From Paramecium tetraurelia (lineage: Eukaryota > Ciliophora > Oligohymenophorea > Peniculida > Parameciidae): a stretch of 64,000 nt of DNA. A model generated the notes under the pieces. That model did no database searches. It was given only the letters and a program-made list of their open reading frames with translations, and was not told the origin of the DNA. Below, piece by piece: positions 48,607 to 59,662 of the stretch. Made by a program: the position numbers and the translations under genes. How positions within the stretch are numbered: position 1 is the first letter of the stretch; each line of letters opens with the position of its first letter. Location of the stretch: contig NW_001799029.1 of NCBI RefSeq assembly GCF_000165425.1, positions 1-64,000 on the forward strand, given 5' to 3'.

Positions 48607-49432
48607 TCACTTCAAATTTATTGTACATCCTGCTGCTGTTAACTTTTCCTTTAATTCATTGGCTTTCTCCTTAGGCACCTGCTTTCCTAAATTGGCTGGC
48701 AATTTCTCAACTAAATCCTTGGCTTCTTTCAATCCCAAATTGAGCAGTTACCTAAATTGATATCATTCAAAAATACCTAACTTCCTTGATAATCTTGATC
48801 TTCTGAGCTGCATCAATAGCACTCAATTCAACATCGTAATTTTTTTTCTTGATTTTACTAGCATAATTACCTCCGCCTCAACTTTTGGTGCAGCTTATGC
48901 CTGCTTCTCTTCTTGCTTTGGTGCTTCTTTTGTGGCAGCACTTTGGGATGACGCTTAACTTCCCGCTGATCCTATACCACCGAAAATAGCTTTGAAATCA
49001 GGCTAAGTAATTTAGTGAATTCTCTTACGACATTCTCTCCGAACAGCTCTTTCATGTAGGCTTCAATTTATTCCTTCTCTTTTGGAGGCCAAGTTGGTAC
49101 TTCATTTTGTTTGATCACAGGCCAATTTGAATTAAGCTCAAAGATACCAATGCCTTGGGCCTTGTAGTGATTTTCATTCAGCAAACTCATTAAACATTAC
49201 AATTCGAAAAGATCTAATTCGCAACATGCATCAGCTATTGCCTACACTCGTGTTTTTTAATCCTATGTTAATGTTTATTCTAAATATTCTTTTTGTCTTG
49301 ACATTAATTGTTTATTTACTATTATGTTTTCTATTTAGCTATGCTTGACCATTCAGCCTATTTTTTAGTAATTTCTTCCAGAGATGTACAAAATCTAAAT
49401 TGTCTGAATAGTCTTATACTTTTTGTTAACAT
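48607..49432 (-). CDS. Mitochondrial ribosomal protein bL12m (L7/L12)
   Basis: Predicted 242 residues; introns 49297-49319, 49003-49028, 48848-48870 and 48752-48776. The N-terminus [17 protein letters not shown] is a typical mitochondrial presequence, rich in Arg and Ser without acids. An N-terminal dimerisation region follows, then a hinge rich in Ala, Gln and Ser. The C-terminal domain matches L7/L12: [44 protein letters not shown]. An ATG at 49304 would drop the presequence but lies inside the first intron. The protein forms the ribosomal stalk that recruits translation factors. Confidence 0.92.
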
Positions 49433-49849
49433 AATTTAATTTTAATTAATATATATTTATATACTACTTTTCATTTATCGATTATTCCAAGTAATCCTCT
49501 ATTACTTATAAGTAGATAACATAAAGAGTAAGATTGTTAAATATTTATAGATTTTATAAATTTAGGTGTTATGAATTCAATATGTGTTGAATTTTTATTA
49601 TAGATTTTTTCATTTACTCCACTTAAACAACAATAAATTGGTTTTTGAATGTTATTTGCTTAAATACATAATCTATTGATATTGTAATTACTTAATTGCT
49701 GTCATTTTGATTTTGCTGATCTTATTAAATAGATGATATTTAAAATATAGATCAACAGAGTTTTTTATAAGTATAATTAATTTTGACTTTGTTTACTATT
49801 CGATTTTAATTACAATATTTTACTATTTTATTAATAGGATTGTCATAGG
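49433..49849. other. AT-rich spacer
   Basis: Divergent spacer between bL12m and the unknown gene ending at 50605. It must hold the bL12m promoter. An upstream exon for the plus-strand gene may lie here, but no convincing ATG-bearing exon with normal introns was found. Confidence 0.4.
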
Positions 49850-50605
49850 CTTTTACTATGTAGATTAAGACAATTACTATTGGATTATCAAAATAATTAT
49901 AACTAAATATATATTAATTTAATAATTGGTGCAGTAGAAGAAGCTGAAACAGGCAAGTAGACAGATGAAAATTAAGAATTTTATAGTCTTAACAAATTTT
50001 AGAGTGAGTTCATTACAATTGATGTAGCGATAAATATTGGGATAAATCTTAGAAGATATAAAGTTAAAATAATTGAATTTCAGATTTTGCTGAATTCTCC
50101 TTTTAACCTGTTAGTTAATTAAACCATCGATGAACATTTATTTCTACTATTACTTTTAAACATGAATTAAAGATAACTAAAGATTGAAGATTAGAAAAGA
50201 AGGGATTTGGAATGTCAAAATAGACAGTATTTCATTAAACCATAATCATTTGCTATATCACCTAAATTTGAATGTGGACAAGGTTACCTATAACTCTTAA
50301 ATAATCCAAGATATTAAATCACTATATCTATTGACCAATTCAAAAATTGTCTTAAGTTTCTTGAGTAAAAAGTCTTGCAATTGAATTTAAATATTCATTC
50401 TTATACTACCTGCTTATATGATTATTTTATCTCGAAAGAGAATGAAACCAAAATATTATTATTTTATAATAAATAATTTAAAATCAATTAATTAAACTAT
50501 AATTTAAGTCTATATGAAGAACAGAGGAGAACTATTCATAATTTGAATAGTAGTGATTTGAGTTAATGTGAAATAGATAATGAAGTAATTTTAAAGAAAT
50601 AATGA
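49850..50605 (+). CDS. Hypothetical protein, 5' end not resolved
   Basis: An open frame of about 250 codons ends at TGA 50603-50605. It reads like protein throughout (GAVEEAETGKQTDENQEFYS, PKFECGQGYLQLLNN, SIDQFKNCLKFLEQK) but contains no ATG near its beginning. An upstream exon joined near TTAATAG at about 49841 is likely. Composition is Asn/Gln/Leu-rich with a few Cys; no TM helix or known domain. The coding end is 26 bp from the end of the convergent coiled-coil gene. Confidence 0.45.
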
Positions 50606-50631
50606 AAAAATAAATAAATAATTAATAATAT

Positions 50632-51059
50632 TCAAACAAATCCTAATTCTTTTTCTGAGTCTTAAACTCTATTCTCAAGTACGATAGTATTTTATTGTAA
50701 TTTAATTCTGTCTTAATTGATCTAATCTACTTATTGTTTAAGAAATTGATGTTGTTCCAATTGCAATGCATTTTGTTCATGAAACTCTTGCATCAATCTT
50801 CGATATTCATCATTCAAATATTAATTTGCGTCATCAAATGAATCAGTGGTCTTTTGAGACAACTCAATTAAATTATTACGCAATTGCTCTTTTTCCTTCT
50901 TTATCATGTCCAAATCATCCATTTGTTATTGCAATAATAGCTACTTTTAGCAGACTGACTTACATCCAATCTGCACAAATGATTTTTGACAGGCATTTTG
51001 AGAGTGAATTCCTCCTGTTCATCTGGTAAGAGATCCTAAAAATCGTTATTATAAGCCAT
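50632..51059 (-). CDS. Small coiled-coil protein
   Basis: Predicted 134 residues; one intron (50941-50963). From residue 30 onward it is a continuous charged helix with heptad-like spacing (MDDLDMIKKEKEQLRNNLIE, YRRLMQEFHEQNALQLEQH, VLENRVQDSEKELGFV). Short coiled coils of this kind occur in ciliary and cytoskeletal proteins, but no specific family is claimed. It starts 30 bp downstream of the stop of the LRR gene on the same strand. Confidence 0.65.
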
Positions 51060-51088
51060 GTAATTAATTAATTAATGATAAATAAATA

Positions 51089-51700
51089 TCAACTTTTATA
51101 TTCCTTGTAATTGGGACAGATGTAGCCATCTTGCTTGCTCAATTCATTTGTGTCATCGTAATCATAATAGACTTCAGCCCCAGTCTTCTGGAGATTATCC
51201 AAATAAATCAGGGAGGGTATTTCATCAAAGAACAACTTGAAATAATCTTGTATGGGATTCCCATATAAATTAAGTTGAGTGATTTTCATTTCCTTCAAAT
51301 ATTTGATCATAGTTTTGGCATCGTCAATCTGATTGCAAATGAGAGAAATCGAACGTAATTCTGTGTACTTCTTCAAATACCCGATCTGCTTAGCCTTTAT
51401 GAGATTGCCATCTGCTTAGAACCTGACCAAATGTTTGAAGGATGGAAAATTGGTTAGACTTTGTAATCCACATCTATTGATGCCAAAACTGTGGACGTTT
51501 GGAAATTCTTGGAGTTTGTCTCGCAATTCAGGTGTGATCTCAGGTATGTCGAGTTCTTCGAGTATGATTTCCTCGACAAACAAGGCATCATATTGATCAT
51601 AAATGGATTGCAGGATCTTGATGGGGTCTTTGGTATCATTCTCGTGGAAATCAGCTTTGACATTGGGGGATTCATGTTTGAAAATTAAAGCTTATTTCAT
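51089..51700 (-). CDS. ANP32-like leucine-rich-repeat protein
   Basis: Intronless, 203 residues. Leucine-rich repeats start with EEIILEELDIPEITPEL and run through FGINRCGLQSLTNFPSFKHL, LRSISLICNQIDDAKTMIKY and ITQLNLYGNPIQDYFKLFF, then the LRR cap-like end IPSLIYLDNLQ. Repeat register and cap resemble the ANP32/LANP family (human proteins with a capped five-LRR domain), but the long acidic tail is absent; only EVYYDYDDTNE remains. It could also be another short LRRCT-type ciliary LRR protein. The start ATG 51700 is 71 bp from the divergent kinase-like gene. Confidence 0.7.
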
Positions 51701-51771
51701 TTAATGAGTTGAGTTTGGTATGGACTGTACATATATAGCATAATATCATTGATTTATTTTGTAATGTAATT

Positions 51772-52986
51772 ATGAATTTCATTAGTCTGGATCACTAAAT
51801 ACATTCAATCGAAGATTATGATATTCTTTGCGCCCTCGACCGTACAGACTACTCCACTGTTTACAAGGCGTAATGTCACAATCCTATCATTAAAGTCTGG
51901 ACAAGAAGACAGGACTGATCGTAGCCATCAAAGTCATCAATTTGGTCAATCAGGCAGAATTGGCTCAGGCCGTCCAGACTTACCGCACTAAACCCTTCAG
52001 AAACATATGCTTGGTCGATAAGTGTTTTGGACAAGATGGCAAACTCTTTATAGTGATGGAATACTTTGCTGGGGGATCATTGAAGGATTTGATTCATTTA
52101 TTCAAGATCAACAAGCAGACTTTGGAGACTCAATATGTGCAAGTGATCATCCGAGAACTTTTGCTTGGTGTATAGGAGATCCATTAGGAGAGTCTGGTGC
52201 ATCGACATATTAAATGTGAGTTTTATTATTTTTACCCTAAATCTCTTTTTAGCTGCTAATCTCTTCCTTTCCCAAGAAGCCAAGGTCAAACTATCCTACT
52301 TTTCCACCAACAAGGAATTTGCCGATACCATCAATAAATCACAATCCCATATCCTCAGTCTCCCCTATTGGATGGCTCCAGAAGTAAAAGAATCTACATT
52401 ATATTTATATAGACCATCTAATCTTCTTTGACTGATTAGAAAACTGACATTTGGGCCATTGGTATAACTGCAATTTGTACATTGATCAGAGTTAAGCGAA
52501 GATCCCCTATGAGGATGTGCCTCCATAGAAGGTGATCTTTAAAATTGTACAACAACCTCCAAGATTGAGTGGAGATTATCCCAATGAGATGATCGATTTC
52601 GTGCATTAGTGTTTGCAACGAGATCCTCGACTGAGACCAACTGCTGCTTAGTTGCTTACTCATCCCTTCATTAGGAATGCCAAAAAAACTCAATTGCTGT
52701 TTGAATTGCTTGAGAGAGCTGGGATGTTGAGTGGAGAACAACAATAGGCCAGTTGCGAAACTCTTAATTACACGCACAATCGAGTTGTCACTTCCCTCAA
52801 GTTAGATGCCAGTGGGACACCGATACGAGAGGATGACGAATCACTCAAAGAAGAAACCTTGAAGATCAAGCGGACTTTCAGGAAGATAGAAAAATATAAG
52901 CCTGGATTGGGCAAAATCGTATTGACATTATACCTTTGCAGATATACCATGAAATCATCCAGGTCCTTAAAGCCAAGACCCCCTGA
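51772..52986 (+). CDS. STE20/MST-like pseudokinase
   Basis: Predicted 354 residues with introns 51870-51895, 52216-52252, 52384-52412 and 52919-52941. A further 35-nt intron (52462-52496) is needed to keep frame. The VAIK lysine is kept (TGLIVAIKVINL). The Gly loop has no Gly (LDRTDYSTVYKA), HRD is HRH (LVHRHIK) and DFG is SYF. MAPE, DIWAI and YEDVPPQKVIFKIV, plus the FVHQCLQRDPRLRPTAAQLL helices, are clear. So the fold is STE20-like but catalysis is improbable. If 52462-52496 is not an intron, the gene has a frameshift in the alpha-F helix region. Confidence 0.75.
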
Positions 52987-53029
52987 TGAATACAACAATC
53001 TAATTACGCATTCTCATTAATTATAATAA

Positions 53030-53979
53030 ATGAAAACCAATAATGAGCCTTCTCTCTTCAAATATCGAGTACTTTATCTCACACTTATCTTTATCTCTCT
53101 AGGTCCTTGAACAAAAAAACAAAAAAATCATCCTGGAGGCTGATGAAGATCACTTCAATTCTTTCGCCAATGCTCTGTCAGTCGTTTAAAGGTTTCATGA
53201 CGAGATCAAACAGTAACTCAACCCTCAACCATCCTCAAGGAAAATACGCGGTACTGCAATCCCCATCTATCTATTCCTCTAGTGAACTCCGACTCCGAGA
53301 AATCCAACAATGTGTCTCATCCCTATCCCAATCCCGACATCAAGGAAGATCAGGACTTTAGAAGGTATACAAACACCCTCTACCTAGACGCATTCCTCAT
53401 TTCTTCCTCTCTCGTTTCAAGAAGTGGGCCAAAATGATGGAACAAGATGCTGCCTACAAATATCTGCAAAATGTGTAAGAATCCAAGGTAATTTCAAATT
53501 CATCATCACTTAGACCTCCAAACAACAACGATTTGAATTGGGCGACTTGCAAAGGTGCTTTCAAGTTTAGGTTAACGAACCCAAGGAGTCCAAGCTTTGC
53601 AAGAATTTACTCAAAGACCTTTTCATCTCCTTCCTCTAAAATGAAGCCACACTCCAAATCATCCATTACAATAAAATAAGTTCAATCGAATAAAAAGTAC
53701 AATGTGGAATTTTAAAATTAGCATAAATACATTGCAGAAATTAAAAATATGATTTAAGAAATGTACGAACTCAAACCTTTTGATTCTTATCTCTCTTCTG
53801 AGAAAATTAAAGGCAAGAAAACTATCGCAAACAACATATGCCAGTCACCAATCCAAGAAAAACAGGAGGAACAAAGAGATGATTTCCAGATCCCCTAAAT
53901 CCAGGAGAAATATTCCAATGAAAGCTTTAAAAAATACAACTAAACTCCCTCCCTTGTAAAAATGAATAGTTTCTAATGA
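53030..53979 (+). CDS. Hypothetical helical protein
   Basis: Predicted 269 residues with five introns (53069-53102, 53251-53282, 53365-53387, 53488-53513, 53697-53721); the exon sum is a multiple of three. Mostly charged helices: IILEADEDHFNSFANALSV, HFFLSRFKKWAKMMEQDAA, RFELGDLQRCFQVQVNEPKE and KHKYIAEIKNMIQEMYELKP. The C-terminal 60 residues are polar and probably disordered. It starts 44 bp after the pseudokinase stop on the same strand. The alternation of long helices suggests a BAR-like or coiled-coil scaffold, but no family was recognised. Confidence 0.65.
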
Positions 53980-54342
53980 TGTTATTTTTAACATTTATTA
54001 AATACAATTATATTAATTTCTCCACATTAAGAAACTAATAATTTATTTAAACAATTTTAATGCATTTATTTAGATGAATATTAAATAATTATATTGTTAT
54101 AAATAATAAATTTTAATTAATGAATTAAATTATTGCATCCAACTTTCATTCCTTCATTTTTGATAAGCAATTCAAGGCTCTCCGATTCTCATCAGCCTAT
54201 TATCAATTTAGTTAGATTTATGATAGATTTCTACAGTAAGGTGATATTATATATCTCTAATTAAGATAGTCTCTCAGACGTATGAAAATTAGTTTATCTT
54301 ATGTGCAATAATAATAACACTCATTGCCTTTAAATGGATTGA
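53980..54342. other. AT-rich spacer with a short ORF
   Basis: Very AT-rich to about 54118. A 77-codon frame at 54120-54353 (starting MNQIIASNFHSFIF) overlaps the start of the CBM20 frame in another register. It may be an upstream exon of that gene, but no splice I tried joined them. Confidence 0.35.
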
Positions 54343-54786
54343 ATGTATATTGATAAATTATTAAGAATCTTCTATGTTGAGTTTATTAATCCAAGTTAAC
54401 AGTAGGATCAAATTGATTTTAAATTCATAATCCCTCTTAATTAAATTTATAAATAACTTATTTCTTATGCCATTGGTTTCATTCAATATAGAAATCACTC
54501 TAAAATACGGATAGGCTTTGTACCTGGCCAATTCTCAATGTGACTGGGTTGTAGATAAAATGTGTCGGATGACTTGTGCCTAGGTAAATAATATCAGTAA
54601 AATTTGTAGGATTCTTTCTGGTAATTCTCATTGGAGGTCAATCTAAATCCTTTCGAGTACAAATATGCAATTGGTGATTACTTTCTGTAGAATTAAAGTG
54701 ATCTTCATTGGGAGAGAGGTCCGAATCGAATTTTGAATTGGAACAATGAAAAATGCATTACTATAAGTATTAAGTAACTGTTATGA
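54343..54786 (+). pseudogene. CBM20-like starch-binding protein with in-frame TGA
   Basis: One frame of 147 codons carries a CBM20 C-terminal half: LGKQYQQNLQDSFWQFSLEV, NPFEYKYAIGDYFL and LHWERGPNRILNW, the last matching the W-E-x-G-P-N-R starch-contact motif of CBM20. An earlier piece (YAIGFIQYRNHSKIRIGFVPG) lies in the same frame. At 54541-54543 an in-frame TGA interrupts it. The 15 nt starting GTGACT and ending TGTAG around that TGA could be an exceptionally short intron that would restore the frame. Otherwise the gene is broken. CBM20 domains bind starch or glycogen. Confidence 0.5.
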
Positions 54787-55202
54787 TAGAGAATAAGTGG
54801 GAGCAAAGGAAAATTTCATTTTTTTTGTAAGCCAATTCCAAAACGACTGTCGCCATCTTGATGAGCAATTATAATTCACTACAAAAAAGATTAAAAAAAA
54901 ATAAAGATATAAATAATAGCTCGAAAGTGTTCTGCACGAGTCTATATGTCGATGTAAGTGAAATCGCCCAAGGGATAGAAATTTAGTATTACCTTCTGAT
55001 ACAGAGGAGATGTATATAAAAAAAATAAATTTCAAGATCCAAGCGAGCTCATTAGTAAGCCTATAAATTTGAATCTTTCTAACTAATTTTGGTTTCATTA
55101 AAATGAACTTGAATTCTCAAAACTTTCATTGTGAGAATTTATTATTTATTAATATTATATACCGATAGTGTATGAGAAATAAAACATTCTTTTTATAAAA
55201 AT
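54787..55202. other. Spacer with no secure gene
   Basis: Both strands have open frames here (for example 54781-55098 minus, about 105 codons). The minus frame is dominated by Phe/Ile/Ser from AT-rich sequence and overlaps the CBM20 stop. A plus-strand frame with Lys-rich sequence is equally weak. I assign nothing. The promoter of the secreted repeat protein should be here. Confidence 0.4.
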
Positions 55203-57377
55203 ATGATTAAAATTTGCTTGTTGATAGCCAGTCTTTTCATTTTGAATAGCTACCAAACGAATTTATAAATAGCATCTTATTTTACAGCAAGTTCGTTTTC
55301 AACAACAGAAGGTATTACTAAATATTCCTTGAAATAGGATGGGGAATTATAGGATCATCAGCTATTTTCGATGCGCAAATGGGTAAATCCGTTTTTGGAG
55401 GTTCCAACGGTTTTGCAGTTGGAACAACCATTTACAAATTAGTTTTGGTTCCCTAAGCTCACCACACTCTAAGAATGAAGTTCAGAATTTGGGCGTAAGA
55501 TCAATTTGAAGCTATAATAGGATAAATAAATGGGAAAGTGAATATATAGTCATCAAGGCTGATGGAGTAGTAGTGAACAAACAATTGGTTCACTCTAGTT
55601 TGACGTCAAATTTTGCTCAATATTTATTTTAAGAAATCTTTTTCTTCCACTCAGGTCCATCTGTTCTCCTAGAAATTACATCAACTTTGAATGAGGCAAA
55701 TAACAATGTATTTTTAATGTTTTAATAATTAGGAATCATGGGGAGTTAGAGACATTGAAATTTATGCAGTAACCTGTCCTACTGGGTGCGACTTATGCAG
55801 TTACTCAGATACATCCGACACCTGTTCTCAGTTTTAATTTACAACCTCCAATTTTGCTACAGACACGTTTAGCACAAATCAAGGATGGGTTGTAGAAGAC
55901 TATGTTGTATAACAACTGTTATGTGATAGTAATAATTGAATCAATGATATAGAGATCTAATTGTTTGGATATTTCCCAACTGGAGTTTCAATCTATAAGA
56001 GATATTTTTTGGAAACATCATTTTATAAAGTAAAGGTGAAGTTTCAATTCTGGAAAATTGATGCAATTGCCACCTCCAATACTCATGCCCTCTATGCTAA
56101 TGGAGATTTAATATGGACTTATGACAAAACTAAATCCAAGACATTGAATATATGCTCAGTTGCAACAAGTGAAGAATACACTAATGTGGATGTTGAATTT
56201 GAATCGAATTCCCAATTGATTACATTTTAGTTCTTTTCTGATTCAGTTGCAGGAGAATATTACGGAATTAGAGACTTTTATATTTATGTGTTGCTTTGTG
56301 AGGATTAAACAGCCTTGTGTTCAAAAACCTCAACATAAATTGTTGCTGATCCTGATTTGATTGACTTTTAATTAAGCGTTTCTTCACTAGTCAGTTCTAT
56401 TGCAGCAAGTTTACCTCCTTAATGGTCATCATATCAATCCTTCTCTGCAACATCCAGACTTACCCAATCTTCTTGCACAGAGGCAGCAGTTCCCATCTAA
56501 TACATGTCATTATATGATAAATTGTACAAGGATTTTGTTTTTAATCCTCATAAAACACTCAAGATAATCTTTTATTTGTATTCACAATCCAGAGAAAATA
56601 ATGTCCTCTTATATGTTGATGACGCTCTAGCAGATACAATTACAATTGGATATAGTTCTAATGATATAAATTGTGCAGCGAGTGGCTACGGGGATAAGTT
56701 TGAAGAGTACACTCTGTATGCCATAGAGATCGATCATACTGCTTTAATGAGTAGGATTTCATTTATAGGCCTTACTTATACAGGAGGAAACTTCTTGCAA
56801 GGATTCAATAAATTTGAAGTCTACACAGGCAATTGTGATTGTAATGCCTGCACTGATTCAGGTGCTTGTCAAACAGTGTACTCTCTGGTTGATATTGATT
56901 TTGCTTAAGATACCCTTACAGATAACGAGAAATGGCAACTCATATCATATAGTATCTTAGCTACAACTTGTAATTCGAAAGAAATCTTGGGAGGGTATAA
57001 TGTTCTCAGTTATACATAACAAGTAAGAGCCTTGTATAAATCATTGCCAACACATAACTCAAAGAGAATTCAGATGAATGTTTATTTCATCGGTAATTGG
57101 GCAAACACTGAATATCTAGTTATCCTCCTTGATAACAATGAAATTTGGAGACAGAAGGTCCTTAAAGCAAATTATGCATCTCAACTTTGTTCTGGTGGTG
57201 GCCCTTCTTACTAAATTGTCGAAATAGACTTATTCATAAGTCACTCTACGACTGATTTTACTTTAATATTCAAAATTGACTCAGGAAGTGGAGATGGTAT
57301 ATACTTATAATTTATTCATAGAATATTGGGGAGTAAGAGACTTTTTCATTTCAACATCAAATTAAATCATAAGTTGA
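55203..57377 (+). CDS. Secreted four-repeat protein
   Basis: Predicted 680 residues; introns 55312-55337, 55495-55520, 55708-55732, 55923-55952 and 57297-57321. Signal peptide MIKICLLIASLFILNSY. About four diverged copies of a 140-160 residue domain end in a shared motif: ESWGVRDIEIYAVTC, EYYGIRDFYIYVLLC, LQGFNKFEVYTGNC and EYWGVRDFFIST. Three of the copies are followed by a short Cys cluster (CPTGCDLC, CDCNAC). The beta-strand pattern suggests a jelly-roll or lectin-like fold. No TM or GPI signal was obvious at the C-terminus. Three intron removals are needed to keep frame, and the fifth restores the final repeat motif. Confidence 0.78.
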
Positions 57378-57753
57378 ATCATAAATATTACATATAAATC
57401 TATAAAAATTAATTATTCGTACACTCTTATTACTTACATAATCATATTCACTTATCTCAAATGAATATTCCCCTTCTCCATAGTTCCATTTCAAAATTTA
57501 TATACTAAAATTCTTCTTATTATGGTTATTGATTATTATATAATTGAATAAATCCATCAACAAGGAAGTTCACAATAGGGAATTATGAAATGGATTTAAT
57601 AATTCAATTGTTTTACATATGTGAATATCACTTTAGTTTATAGATAACTTCTTATTTAGTATTGCCAATAAATCATATCCTATTCAATTAATTATATAAT
57701 ATAGATATTTTAATTATAAAATTATTTCAAATTTTATTAAAAAATAAAAAATA
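57378..57753. other. AT-rich spacer
   Basis: About 375 bp between the secreted repeat gene and the tRNA gene. No frame, repeat or RNA structure recognised. Confidence 0.5.
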
Positions 57754-57827
57754 TAGGCAAACCGAGTATCGATCTCGGGACCTCTGCAGTGTAAATGCAG
57801 CGCGATAACCATCTACGCCATTTGCCT
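57754..57827 (-). tRNA. tRNA-Val (anticodon UAC)
   Basis: Read on the minus strand the sequence folds as a cloverleaf. The acceptor stem AGGCAAA pairs with TTTGCCT, with A as discriminator. The D arm resembles eukaryotic tRNA-Val (GCGTAGATGGTTATCGC). The anticodon stem CTGCA/TGCAG carries loop TTTACAC with anticodon TAC. The variable loop is AGGTC and the T stem CCGAG/CTCGG. The T loop is ATCGATA, with A where T54 is usual. No intron; CCA is not encoded, as expected in eukaryotes. A run of Ts follows the 3' end (57740s read on minus), fitting a Pol III terminator. Confidence 0.9.
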
Positions 57828-58082
57828 TAACTCAGAAATTAAACAATAAACGAGTAGTTATAAGATTGAAGAAAATCACTCTTAAAATACTCTAGAGAAA
57901 TTTCATAAAACAATTATCCTAATAATCTGGATTTTCAACCTTTTATAACTCTTAAATTCAGGAGAGTACTATATAATTCAAATATTGAATACTTAAATCT
58001 AGTATTATTAATCTTATAATATAAGAAAATTTTAAAATGTATTTGTTACTAGAATAATAAGATAAAAGTATAAATAAGAATT

Positions 58083-59000
58083 TCAGATTATATTCCAATT
58101 AAGAACCTCGTAATCATCTTCCTTTTTGGATCTGAGTTTGTGGATTTCTGACATGACAGTTCTTATTTTGGTCACAGATGAAATCGTTTAGTTGTAAAAG
58201 TAATCTAGAATCCATTGTATCTCTGTTCGTTTAACGTAATCACACAACCAATCAGTATATAATCCAAGAATGCTTTGCATTATGGAATCAATATTAGGAT
58301 CTTTGGCACAAAAACAACAGATAGCTCTGCTTAGATTCTTACAATTTTTAAACAGGACTTCATATTTTCCTTTTTTAAACATGTTTAAGCCTTTCCAACA
58401 GACCAAAACAATCCCCAAAAATTTATGAACTTGAAAGAAATCTAAATCCCCTATTTCCTCCTTTGTTAAACTATCTAATTCACGATTCCATTCTCTCTCC
58501 TTAGTGAGAAATTTGGCAAAGTTCTTATCGTAGTCAAATATTTGCATGTCTACATAATAATCCCCTTTATTCTATTTCAATTCTATAGTTGCTAAGTGAT
58601 TGATTGTTTCAAGTAGAATATACTCATGTCTTACAGCCACTCCTCCTATGATCCACGAAAGCGGAGTTAAAATTCCCGAGGGAATGCATTTAAATAAGGA
58701 TTAACAGTTTCTTTGGACTTTGACTATTTTCTCCTTTAATAGCATCTAATATTTTAAGTTGTTTTAATCAATTTATTAGCGTTCATAAGAGATAATCATT
58801 TAATCAATTCCAAATGGGATTCTATCCATTAATTGTATGATTGATGAATCAGCAGTTCTTATGTTTGCAAAGAAATACATGAAGCAAAAGGCAATAATAA
58901 AGAACAGTAATGGTAGCTTGTTAAAAATCAATTTTCTGAGCACAATCCAAAGGGATGAGAAAATAAGATGTAAAATCTTAAGAAACTTTTTTTTTTCCAT
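58083..59000 (-). CDS. Hypothetical membrane-anchored protein
   Basis: Intronless, 305 residues. One strong TM segment near the N-terminus (LPLLFFIIAFCFMYFF), preceded by Lys residues, predicts a type II or signal-anchor protein. The remainder is soluble and helical, with Cys-rich patches (ICCFCAKD) and conserved-looking runs (LDFFQVHKFLGIVLVCWKG, DWLCDYVKRTEIQWILDYF). The C-terminus is basic. No catalytic motif or family recognised. Divergent from the PRKRIP1 gene, 88 bp apart. Confidence 0.65.
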
Positions 59001-59088
59001 ATAATTTGTTAATTAATTAAGTTTGAAAAGAGGAAGAAATATATAATTATACAGATTCTGATAAAATACAAGATTCATTCAACAATAT

Positions 59089-59662
59089 ATGGACTCAAAT
59101 TTAACATTTTTAAATGTCTTGGGTTTATTATTATTTTTTTTAATGTATAATTCATTTTGCGATGAAATTAGTAAGAGACCTTCCATTTGGGTGGAAAGAA
59201 CAACTATCACCAAAAGTGCAACTGCAGCAGCTGGCAGTGGAGATTTGCATGCATATCGAAGATTTAAAAGGGCCGAGACATTGAGATAAAGAGAGGAAGA
59301 AGAAGTCAATTAAGAGGTATATAAAAAATTAATTATAATAGAGACTAGAACATGAAGAATTTCAATAAACAAGAGAAGAGAAATTTATGCAAAGCCAAGA
59401 AATCACAAACAAGAAACACAACAAAAGAGTTTAGGAAAAACTAAAGTTAAAGATGAAAAAAGAATTAAAAAAGATTGAAAGAGAAGCATTATAATTAAAT
59501 AAATTTGCTAATGACGGATCCTTTCTTGAAAAATTTACATAATAATTACAGCAAGATAAATAAGAATAAAAGTAAGAAAATTAGGAATTGAAAGAGGAAC
59601 CAATTGCAAAAAATGAAGAAGAAAACAAAGTGCAATAATCATAAAATTCTAGTGATGAATGA
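59089..59662 (+). CDS. PRKRIP1-like spliceosomal protein
   Basis: Predicted 182 residues; one intron (59317-59341), with a possible optional 27-nt intron starting at 59142. The family hallmark is clear: WVERTTITKSATAAAGSGDL followed by HAYRRFKRAETLRQ, then a long basic/acidic helix (KLKLKMKKELKKIEREA) and an acidic end. In human, PRKRIP1 (C114) sits in the catalytic spliceosome and bridges U2 and the branch helix with its long helix. The first 30 residues as modelled are hydrophobic (LLLFFLMY), unusual for a nuclear protein, so the true N-terminus may differ. Confidence 0.82.

Noticed and set aside
49302-49304. ATG as the start of bL12m
   Set aside because: It lies inside a 23-nt intron; the upstream ATG at 49432 supplies a mitochondrial presequence and keeps frame.
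54541-54543. TGA read as selenocysteine or tryptophan
   Set aside because: No structure resembling a SECIS element was apparent, and every other gene in the window uses TGA as stop.
54781-55098. 105-codon minus-strand frame with hydrophobic stretch
   Set aside because: Composition follows AT-rich sequence, it overlaps the CBM20 stop, and no domain or splice support was seen.
59079-59309. Minus-strand frame opposite PRKRIP1
   Set aside because: The plus strand carries the conserved PRKRIP1 motif and a needed intron; the minus frame is its shadow.
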